DNA of 64,000 nt, from the NCBI RefSeq assembly GCF_000764305.2, contig NW_025932596.1, positions 1-64,000 on the forward strand. Direction: 5' to 3'. The stretch comes from Hyalella azteca. Taxonomy: Eukaryota > Arthropoda > Malacostraca > Amphipoda > Hyalellidae. Of the stretch, positions 22,001 through 34,000 are shown in pieces. Position 1 is the first letter of the stretch; each line of letters begins with the position of its first letter. The notes under the pieces are model-generated. The model had not been told where the DNA came from. It saw only the letters and a list, made by a program, of their open reading frames with translations, and searched no databases. Both the position numbers and the translations under genes were made by a program.

Positions 22001-25000
22001 CTCCCGTGCCCTCCTCTCGTCTCCCCTCTCCCGTGCCCTCCTCTCGTCTCCCCTCTCCCGTGCCCTCCTCTCGTCTCCCCTCTCCCGTGCCCTCCTCTCG
22101 TCTCCCCTCTCCCGTGCCCTCCTCTCGTCTCCCCTCTCCCGTGCCCTCCTCTCGTCTCCCCTCTCCCGTGCCCTCCTCTCGTCTCCCCTCTCCCGTGCCC
22201 TCCTCTCGTCTCCCCTCTCCCGTGCCCTCATCTCGTCTCCCCTCTCCCGTGCCCTCCTCTCGTCTCCCCTCTCCCGTGCCCTCCTCTCGTCTCCCCTCTC
22301 CCGTGCCCTCCTCTCGTCTCCCCTCTCTCTCAAGTTTTTGTTATAAACTAGGCATATCTATTTCTTTTGATGAATCAATGCAAAGAGTTATTTCTCCAAT
22401 GAAATTGAAGATATTTTACTTAATTTTTGTATGAATTTCTGCAATGTAATTGGAGAAATTGGCTGTTTCTACAGGAAATTCAATCCGCTCTTTACGCCGG
22501 AAATTCAATCCACAGCTTGCACAGGAAATTCAATCTGCTGTTTCTGCAGGAAATTCAATCTGCTGTTTCCACAGTAAATTCATTCTTCTGTTTCCGCAGG
22601 AAATTCAATCTGCTGTTTCCGCAGGAAATTCAATCTGCTGTTTCCACAGGAAATTCAATCCGCTGTTTCCGCAGGAAATTCAATCTGCTGTTTCCGCAGG
22701 AAATTCAATCCGCTGTTTCCGCAGGAAATTCAATCTACTGTTTCCACAGGAAATTCAATCTTCTGTTTCCACAGGAAATTCAATCTGCTGTTTCTGCAGG
22801 AAATTCAATCTGCTGTTTCCACAGGAAATTCAATCTGCTGTTTCCACAGGAAATTCAATCTGCTGTTTCCGCAGGAAATTCAATCTGCTGTTTCCGCAGG
22901 TAATTCAATCCGCTGTTTCCGCAGGAAATTCAATCCGCTGTTTCCACAGGAAATTCAATCCGCTGTTTCTGCAGGAAATTCAATCCGCTGTTTCTGCAGG
23001 AAATTCAATCCGCTGTTTCTGTGGGAAATTCAATCCGCACTTAGCACTAATTATTGTGTGCAGAGTGCGCATCTTGAACGTGTTTGAGCCATGCACGCTA
23101 CAGCTCGGGGACCGTAACTTCTACACCATCAAGGAGGGCGACACGTTCATGTCCTCCGCGCAGTGGGAGCAAGCCAAGGCTTCCTGTCGCAGAGTTGGTC
23201 GAGCGCTGCCTGGTCTGTATTATTAATTCGCAGATGTGTAATGATAGTTCTTGTTGTTCTGGGCCTATACTTTCAAAAAAAGTTACGAGATCGTAAGTTC
23301 ATCAGCCAATCATTGACGGCCTTTCAAGCAAAATCCACCAATCATAGACAAGAAAATAAAGCGTAAGTACTTATGTTCACTTAGCGAGTTTTGAAATTAT
23401 GGCCCCCTGTCCAGTTAGTATTATTTTAAATGGTTCATTTAGTCTTAAATTTAAATTTTTCATGTTAAATGGTTCATTTTAGTCTTATTCCACAGTGAAC
23501 GAGTGATCTTGTTGTTCTTTCCAGTTAATAATATTTTATTTATATGTTAAATGGTTCATTTTAGTCTTATTCCACAGTGTACGAGTGTTCTTGTTGTTCT
23601 TTCCAGTTAATAATATTTTATTTATATGTTAAATGGTTCAGTTTAGTCTTATTCACTCGCAGTGAACGAGTGTTCTTGTTATTCTTTCCAGTATATAATA
23701 TTTTATTTATGTGTTGAATCGTTCAGTTCAGTATTTAAAGATTGCTTCCTGGTATGTATTATTAACTTACAGTAATGCAATGAAAGGTAATTATGGTCGT
23801 TCCCGTTGCTAATATTTTATTAACATTAATAATGATCCAGTTCTGTATTATTACTATGGGAATTGTTTCAGTTTGGTTGAGGGCTGTCTGGCCAGTCTAA
23901 TTCTCTCATAAATATCCACTGTAAGGCCTTCACTTACAACCCTCCAAATGACGTCAATATAACGTTGAAATAACCTTGATTAAACCCTGTCTTAATTAAA
24001 TCAACTCGTAATCAATGTTGTTCCAACTTAATTTGCATGGAGGTTTAAATATGCCATATAATATTTTTTCTTACTCAGAATGTTTTGGGAATTGATTTAG
24101 TTTTTCTGATTATAAAATGTTATCTCCTGCTTTATTCAAAGTGAATGCTACGAGTTTATTCTTTTATATGCCGAAATTTTGCAATGCATGAATTTCAGTT
24201 GGATATTCAATTTCATTGGGATATAATCGCTTCGCAACTTATTTTAGCAGTAATGGCTTGGATTGTTTGCAAGCTATTATAATTATGCGAGCACTTTGTA
24301 AACATGTGCTAAATTCTTCGTTCTTTCTAGCTTGTGCAGAACACGCTATATAGACTGGCTGAGTAGGTCTGATAATTTTTCTTATATTACTACTGTGTGG
24401 AATGTGGGATAAGTAATGTATGACTATAAGTGCACTTATGTTTAAATGAAATGATGTGAAATAGACTTTCCTCCTCATATTCAGCAAGTAATTTTGGACC
24501 AAGCAAGGGCCCCAAGGTAAATCGATGTTGAATAAGTAAACCACTATTCCTACAATTGAACCCTGTATTCCTACAACATCTACCTAAACGTATATCACTC
24601 TGCAACATTCGATAACTTTTGGCACGCTTTCTTTGCGGCAGTTTGTGTAACTCAAGGTAGCGGGGTTTTCATCGAGCTGTTCATTCAGCCGCGATCGATG
24701 GTTCTCGTATTATTCTATTTTATTTTTTGAAGGCGACATAGAGAATGTGAAATGATATACAAGGAAAAATTTTTACGCTATATTTTATGGAGGGAGTAGT
24801 TTTCAAGTACGCCATGTCATCTACAAAAGATGCAACCTCAATCCTGTCAGCTTCTGACGCTGGGTTTGGCTACCACGGCGCAGCAAGTTACAGTTTGGTG
24901 CATTTTGGGTTATTAAAAATATAAGTGCATTATTTTTGTATTTTTGATTATTTCGTTTTTCTCCACAGATCTGCTCTCTATACCCAACATTAGAAAGAGG

Positions 25001-28000
25001 GCTCGTGAGAAGAGCGGTGATCTCATCAAAAATGGCTTTGTCAAAGCGATAGACTACAACGCTGGCAATAAAGACGAAAAGAAGAAGAAGAATAACTCCG
25101 TAGTGGCTGCTACACCAACTAATATAGAAAATGAGAAGTCCGTGAATGAGGATTGTGAAAATATCAATAAATTTTGTCAGAATAACACAGAAGCTACGTC
25201 AGTGCCGGCAGAATCTGGAATCTCTGCATCCGAAAAGAACGAGCCTATCGTCAGTGAGTTTAATTTGTAGACTTAAGTTGAAGCATCTTGGATAAACGAA
25301 AGCATTTTTTACAACACTCCTCTTTAACTTCACTTCCTGTTTGTTTGTCTGTCTGTCTGCTACAAATCTTATAATCAAAATTTAACACACTTCTACTTAT
25401 CCTATCGATCTGAAATTTTGCACACTTGCGTAAAGTTGGAGACAATGCAAGAATCCAATGACAAAATAAATGATTAAAAAAAATTTTTTTTTCAATACTA
25501 AAAAATTGGAAAAATAATTTCGTCAGCTACAAATCTCAAATCTTATAATTGATATTTGCACACTTTTACCTGTCCAATTGATCTGAAATTTTGCACACTT
25601 GTGTGAAGTTGGAGGCAGTGCATGAATCAATTGACAGAATAAATAATTTTGAAAAAAATTATAATTAAAAAAATTTTGAAAAATTGATTTTTTTAATATT
25701 CGAAAATAAAATGAGAAATTTATTGTACATCTTTAACATTGGAGACACTGGATTCTTTAAAAGTGTTGTCTCTAAAAAGTAATTAAGTAATTTTTAAACA
25801 TATATTATTATTTTACGAAAACTGATATGGTATTATTATTAGGTATTTATTTCTTTACACCTCAGTTGCTATATAATGCTATACACCTCCGGTGCTATAT
25901 CAATTAATAAAAATTAATTGATTAAAAAGGGTAACTGTAGATCAAACGAGCAGACTCTACATTTATTTTTACGCTGAGTTGTTTGAATTGAGCAAGTGGT
26001 TGTACAATCGAGACTTTTTTCAAAAGCTTCATGATGATAATTTTTTATATTCAAATTATATAGATTTAAAATATTTTATTGTATAATTGTATATTTTATA
26101 ATTATAATTATTTGTATTTTTTCGAATTTATTGCTAGCAAGAATAGAATTGGGGTGAATCTTGATATAATTGCAGTGTTGTGTGCTGAGGACGGCAGTGA
26201 AGCCTGCCGCTCAGAGTTAGAAGACAATGATGATGATACATCCATCAGCAGCGGCGCCTCCACTTCCTCTGTCGGTGAGAAATCCATCAGCAGTGCCGCG
26301 TTATCAGAGTAGCGTTTTCAGTGTAGCGTTATCAGTGTAGCGTTAATTAGTACTGTGTTACTAGTACATTGGTCAGGCTGCTCTGAAAGATCTAATCTTC
26401 TTTCAGATATCAACCTTTCAGCTTCATAATCGTTCATTGATTGACATCTTTCTGTGGTCTGCTGTATACTTTACATCCTTCAGGTTAGATCTACACATTT
26501 CATCTTTCAATTGAAAATTGTAGGTACTTTTTATACGCCAGGTGCTAAATATGCCTTTCTTCCTTCAGTTGCCGACTAATCTTTTCTTCCTTCGGTTGCC
26601 AACTACGCTTTTCATTCTTCAGTTGCCAACTAATCTTTTCTTCCTTCAGTTGCCAACTACGCTTTTCTTCCTTAAGTTGCCAACTAATATTTTTTTCCTT
26701 TCAGTGGCCAACTAATCTTTTCATCCTTCAGTTGCTAACTACGCTTTTCATCCTTCAGTTGCCAACTAATCTTGTCTTCCTTCAGTTGCCAACTACGCTT
26801 TTCTTCCTTCAGTTGCCAACTAATCTTTTCATCCTTTATTATGCAAAGACCGTTGTTTTCTCGCTCATTATATCTCCTCCCCTGCAGGAGGCAGCCAGAG
26901 GCGCACAGGAGGCCCGTCCCTCATGACGAAGATGCTGAAGAAGAAGAAGCTTCGTCCGTCCAAGCGCCTCGTGGCGGCTCACGCCCCAAGCCCCTCGTCG
27001 CAGCCACGCCCTGGCGACCGCGTCGTCGTAGAGACGCTTATGACCTCCAGCTATGCTGATGTCGTCTGGCAGGTCCGCTGCATATGTGTGGCTAGTTATG
27101 ATCATGTTCATATTTTGGTTATGATCATGTTATCCTTGTGGCTGGTTATGATCATGTTATCCTTGTCTTTGGTTATGTTCACTTCGCTATGTGGCTCGTT
27201 GGAATCATGTCGTTCATATGGCAAGTGATAATTGATTATTCTCATGTTATTACATGCTACACGGTACACTTTTGCACCTCGTGAAAGACTTTTCCCTCCC
27301 ATGTACGGTCCTATATATATAATAAATACTAAAAAACAGATCAGTACTCCCTGCAGTGAGTGACAGAGAGCGCATTTTCTCGTCCGTTCGTGAAGTCACA
27401 TACAGACGGACGGACATGACGAGCACAATAGCGCCTTTTTAGCGCATTTTCTCATTTATGGATAAAATGCACTATTTGCTCGCCATGTCCGTCAGTCCGT
27501 CTGTCTGTCCGTCCGTGACTTCGTGTTTGCGTCGACGAGAAAATGCGCTCTCTGTCACTCAGTGCAGTGAGTTCTGAGTTATATTTTTTTCCTTAAATGA
27601 GAAAATCCGCTAAAACTGTTCATTCGACAGGGCGGTTCAGTAGAGTTTGATATCCCGTCCTCACAACTCCGTCTGTCTGTCACGGACAGACAGACGGACG
27701 GACATGACGAGCACAATAGCGCCTTTTTTCTCCATAAATGAGAAAATGCGCTAAAAACATTGAAAAACTATACCTATTGAAGATAATAGAAGTGTTTATT
27801 TGACAGGACGGTTCAGTAGAGTTTGATATCCCGTCATCACAACTCTACCCCATCCACCACCTCGACGACCACGAGTTCTTCCCTGGGGACTTCGTCGTCC
27901 GACAGAGCCCTACGACCCTGGCTGGTACGTCATTTATCTAGATAATTATTTAAATTCTGCATAATATTTTGATTTCGTCGTCTGCCAAAGCCCTACAACC

Positions 28001-31000
28001 CTGGCTGGTAAGTCAGTATATCCTTCATTTATCTAGATAATTATTTCAATTGTGTATAATTATTTGTGATGTTCACGAGTTTGTTTTAGAAATCATTGGA
28101 TAATTATGACATAATTTTGTTGTATGATAAAACCTTACGTTCTGTTTTTTTTTCTTTTTTCTATTGAACTTTTTTTCTTTCATTGTTATATTTGTTATAG
28201 AAGACAGTAGATGATCTTTTAAATTACTTAACTTAGGTACTGAATTCTTACTGATGAAGATAACTCTGTTATTCGTTATTATTATCTGTAGAACCTTCTT
28301 GTATACTCTACAATTAAGATAACTATTATAAGCATACGTTATCTTCATATCCATCTTGTATACTTTACAATGAAGATAGTTCTTTTACACGCGTCGTTAT
28401 CTATAAGAACTATAATGCATATAATAACTGTAATGCATATAATAACTATAATGCATATAATAACTATAATGCATATAATAACTGTAATGCATATAATAAC
28501 TATTATGCATATAATTGCAGGCATGTGCCCGGAGGCAGGAGAGCCAGTAGACCCTCACGACTACGGTGTGGTCCAGCGTGTGGACCATGCAGGCAGGACC
28601 ACAGTTGTCAAGTGGTTCCGCACCTACACTGCCGGGGCCGAACCACAGTCAGTCACTCCATTACTTGTCTTCCTTTTCTTTAATTAACTTAATAATGTGA
28701 TTAATTTAATTTTCTTTTCATTTAATAAGAAATCGTCTTGTTGAGTAATTTATCATCTTATTTAATTAGTGATTTGTTCTTAGTTAACGGCGGTTAACAT
28801 GTACGATATGGTTAACATTATTTTTACGGCAACTTCTTGCTGATTTGTTGTTTTTTGTTTTTCAGGCTTTTTTTAAGATTAGGGTGTACGATCTTGACTA
28901 TAATCTCTAAGATTATTGATACAGGAACGTCTTGCTAATCATGTTGTTAATGTATAATATTATTTGTGCTGAAGGCCTATATTCAAAAGAGAACAGAATG
29001 TTAGCGTGTACAACCTTGTACAATAATTTATAAGACTATTTATTAGGTAATTTACTGAAAATTATGTTGTTAATGCTTAATATTATGTGTGTTGCAGGCC
29101 AGTGTTCAAAGGAGAACAAGAGGTTAGCTTGTACAACCTTTTACCATAATTTATAAAATTATTTATATTTATAAGTTAATTTCCTGAAAATCATATTAAT
29201 ACTATGTGTATTGCAGGCCAGTGTTCAAAGGAGAACAAGAGGTTAGCGTGTACAACATTAACAATAATTGATTAGATTATTTATATTTATAAGTTAATTT
29301 AGAGAAAATTGAGTTGTTAATGTATAATATTATGTGTATTGCAGGCCTGTGTTCAAAGGAGAAGAAGAGGTTAGCGTGTATGACCTGCACGATCACCCCG
29401 ACTTCCACTACCGCTCAGGTTCTGTTGTCATTAGAGTTGCCAACTTTGATAACGACCAAACCTGTGCGACTGGTCAGGTCTTCGACAATTGCCCAACTGG
29501 TCAGGCGAGTTACTCAATTTTAATAAGTTTTATAATTATTATTTTTCAATATAGGCGAGTTACTCATATTCTAAGCAGTTTTCTAATTATTATTTTTCAA
29601 TATAGGCGAGTTACTCATATTCTAAGCAATTTTCTAATTATTATTTCTCAATATAGGCGAGTTACTCATATTCTAAGCAATTTTCTAATTATTATTTTTC
29701 AATATAGGCGAGTTACTCATATTCTAAGCAGTTTTCTAATTATTATTTTTCAATATAGGCGAGTTACTCATATTCTAAGCTGTTTTTTAATAATTATTTT
29801 GTAATATAACTTCGCCTCTAGTCAGGTCGCCAACTTAGTAAGTGTAAATGGTTTGTGGCAAGTGCCCAATTGTAGATTGTAGAGTTTCCTTATCATTTCA
29901 AAGGTCTTTAATGGCTGCTTAACTTGACTTTATTAGTTGTAATATCGTCACTCCTGGAAGTCCTATGCAAGTTTTAAAGTGGAACGTGATCTAATTTATA
30001 AACTAAGATCATTTTAGGCCTGTGGACATAACGTGATGTCCATGCTTGAACAAATCATCCCAGAATTATCACAAGAAATTATCACAAGCTTTATTACAAG
30101 AAACGTGAATATTTCTGAAGGTTGTGTTCATGAGATTTTATTACACCATGGAAACTAGGACGGTCGATTTGCAAATGTTTTATTTGAATTTCTAGATATA
30201 TTAATTATTATAATGCAAATCTTTGTGACTCAAACGGATTAATTGCCATATCTTCGAACATTTTCAAGTAAATTTAGATTTTCCTCGGTAATTGTACTGT
30301 AATTATTATATTTTCAAACAGATGACGGAGCTGATAATAGAGCTGGTCACTGAAACGCTTTCAATTAGATATAGTAAATCTAATTGTCGTTTTCTTTGCT
30401 TTTAAATTCAATGGATTTTTCCTGTTGATTGTACTTGAATTATTAAATTTTTAAACAGATGAATGGAGCTTATTATAGAGCTGGTCACTGAAACGCTTTC
30501 AATCAAGTTATGGTAAATCTAATTGACGTTTCCTTTGCTTTTAAATTCCAATTCAAACCCCATATGATGCCTGTTGTTTTGTGTACTGGTGAATGTGTGG
30601 TGGGTGTACGGGTCGTTGTCCGTGTGTTTATGTTTATGTTTATCTGAATGTTTATCATTTTATCAACTGTTTATCTGAATTCATTTACGTAATTCTAATT
30701 CAAACCCCGGATGATGGCGAATTCATTTACGTAATTCTAATTCGAACCCCATATGATGATCTCGTTTTCGGTGCAGGTGAACGTGTGGTGGGTGGACGGG
30801 TCGTCGTCCGTGTGCTTCCCCCAGGACCTGTACAAGGTGGGGGAGTACGACTCTGATGAGGGCGAGCTCTGGGATGATGATGATGGTGACTCATCGCTCG
30901 GGTCCGATGATGGTGATGATAAGAGCTGGAGGACTGCCACCGATGATGAAGATGAAGGTGAGCAGAGTTATACAACTGAGTGATGTAGAGTAGTTGTGTG

Positions 31001-34000
31001 GCTGTGATGTATAAAGGTCATTGTGCTGTGAGGTTCGACATCCTCGTTATAATTCCAGTGCGTTTTAACTTAATTTCAATTTGAAGCTTCTTGACCAGTG
31101 ATTTATTAACTAAATCTCATCAAATTGTTGCCATCTTGAATTGCCTGGCCTAAGGGTCGTTTGTCCCAGCATTAGTTATTATTATTATTTTAATTATTAC
31201 GTTATTAGGAGCGAGTTTTTCACGGTCAGAACCTGATAAGACAGATCGGTAACTATCCAGTAGTAACAGTTGATAGCCCTGATGGATTTGTATAATATCA
31301 TATATCTTTTAAATCTATTGATTTGGTGCATAGCAACTTCATAGAGATTGAAACGTAGATTCATCTTGAAAGTGGTGAAAAAAGTGAAAACAGAAAAGGA
31401 AATATTTTTCATACTTGAATGAAAATAATATTTTTCAGCTTCCAGTAAAATTTATTCCAAACGTGATATCTTGAATAAAAAATATATTTTACGTTCAACT
31501 AAATTTTTGCAATTGACAGGCAAAGATGGACCGCAAGGAGGCGATGTCAGTGACGACAGCAGCCAGGGCTCATGGGTGGACGACAAGAGCCCTATGCTCA
31601 AGACCCGCCTTGTTGCCAACATCGAGAAGGCCAGGGTCGTCATGGGCAGACTTGAGGAAATATTCACGCAGAATCCTGGTCTGCAGTCCACGCAGGTCAT
31701 GAAGCAGCTGCTCGACTGCTACAAGGAGTGCAGGTGCGTGTAGAACTTGTCCACGCACAACCTCCTACAGTCCACGCAGGACATGAAGCAGCTGACATGA
31801 CGCTCGCATTTTGTGGCTGCCGCTGCTACCTGTTACAGTTTTCTTGTCATTTGTTAAATGTATTTTTCATCTGTAGCTCCTGTGATTACATCAAATATCT
31901 CTATTAGTCACTGTCTTTCACTATTCAGGTAAATCTAACTATAATGAACTGCGGAGTATGGATATATTTATAAATGAGCCGGCACCGAAGTTCAAACTAG
32001 TAGTGTAGAAGTTGTTGACGTTCCCCGAGTCCCGGTCACGCCAGGAAACCCGCGCTGCGCAAGAAACAGACACCCGAGCGGGGCTCGGACCAAAGCTTTG
32101 CGACGGTTGTTATGCCGCTGCAGATCCGGACACTAAAGCAGAAGATGCTTGACGGTGTTGGGCAGTGTATGACATTGGCCCTGGGGGCACAGGTCTAAGT
32201 GAGTGCTGTCCAGGCGGTGTTTGTAGGAGTATAGTGAGGGATGGTGACCACAGCGGAGTCTGTTGAGGTGCACCCTGTCTGCACATTTTAACTGCTGTTC
32301 TGTCTGGCTGATGTCTGGCGGTACCGTATGTCATCTATGATATTGTTGATTGGTGGATTCGAGAGTGCGTTCCGGGTTAGGTGTGTGTGCATATGTTTGA
32401 TGAAGTTGGCTGGGTCTGTGGGCGGGTGTAAGGTGTTGGTTTTGTGAGATTGTAGTTGTATGGAGTGTTAGATATTTGTCTGGGTGTAAGGGGTAACTGC
32501 TTAAAGTGATGGCAGGGGTTGAGGAGGTTGCAGAGTGCTGATGAAAGGAATTAGGTGCCTAATCTAAATGTTCTTTCAGAAGAAGGACTTTAGTTTCTGC
32601 GTGGACGTGGTTGGATGGTGTGGTTTGGGTGCTGCCAAGTGCGATTCTGAGTGTTATGTTTTGTATGGTTTGTAAGTGGTTGTGAAGTGTAGGTGAAATT
32701 ATGGGTGCCAAGGCTGGACTTGCCTAGTCCAGCATTGAGCGTATGTATTGTTTGTACACTAGTGTGAGGGTTTCTTTGTTCTGTCCGAATATTGTACCTG
32801 TGAGGGCTCTGAGTGTTTGGGTCTGCATTTTGTAGGGTTTTCTGCATTTTTTTAGGTCTGCATTTTATTTTGATGTTCTGTATGTGTGTCCCGAAAGACT
32901 CTGGGTTTCATGTGTGTGTGGTCTGATGGTGTTGTTTAGTGTGATTGTGGGTCTGTGTTGGTGCTCCTTTGTGTGGCTTGTTAGTAGTGTGCTTTTTGAT
33001 TTAGTGGGGGCTACTTTGAGTCTGTTGCGTGCTAGCCAGCCCTCTAGTTGTGTGATTTAAGGTTGTACTTGTGTGGAGCATGTGTTTTCATTGTTGTGTG
33101 TTGATGTAATTGTGATGTCGTCGGCGAAGGATGAAATGTGAATGTTGTCTGGTGGGGCTGGAATGTCGTGCATGTAAAGGTTGAAAAGTGTTGGTGAGAG
33201 GACTGATCCTAGCAGAAATCAGTTCGGTATGTTCTTTGTGACTTGCCATTGTGTACGAATGACGGTCTGCCTGTTAAGTAGTCAGCAAGACAGCGTCTGG
33301 TGTTGTTATGTAGCGTTGCTTTGTAGATTTTGTCTGTGAGTAGGACAAAATTGTGACTGATGTTGGCATAATATAGGTGACTGATTCTGGCATAATGTAG
33401 ATGACTGATATTGGCATAAAGATTCATTAATATGTTGGATTGTTGTTTTCGTGAAGGGTTCTTATCCGAGGTGGTAATAGCTGAGTGAGATGGGATGAGG
33501 CCAGTGTAATAGTCTCTTCTTCTTGCCTGCCACCCACCTCGTGGGAGTAACAAATGAAATATCGCGGCCATGCCGACATTATTGCGACATAAACAATTCC
33601 TGTCATGCCAGTTTTAATGTTGTTAGGCCACTGTTGGAGTTAGTGAGGCTGCGGTTTGTTCTATATAGTTTGGAGGAGTCAGCTTTGTGGTTGATTGTCA
33701 CCACAAACTCTTCCCAGCGCTGCTTCTGTTTATTCCTTATTGAGACATCCCATTTAGTTCATGGATGTGGTCTATAGTTACCTGTGAGTATAGTGTTGGT
33801 GTGCGTCGTAAGTTGTTGCGTGTTCAAATGAGACGGGAGATATCAGGTGTGAAATTAGGGTTATAGTTTTCCTGTTGCACTTGTGGACATATTTCTTGTC
33901 TGCCTCGGTGATGACGGTGCTGAAGTGGGTGAGGGTGTGATCATTGTTGGTGATGGGTTGTGTGTTCAGCTTCCGGAAGTGGGCCTCCGTTTCCCTGGTG

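Noticed and set aside
21099..22327. Long repetitive open frames on both strands (for example a 9-residue [13 protein letters not shown] repeat protein)
   Set aside because: They are by-products of stop-free minisatellite units inside a UBE2O intron. All frames are open, no splice or domain support exists, and one frame crosses the N.
22427..23226. Frame of ~258 residues running from the 25-bp array into UBE2O exon 5
   Set aside because: Only the part from 23064 is conserved; the repeat portion is intronic and the true acceptor lies between them.
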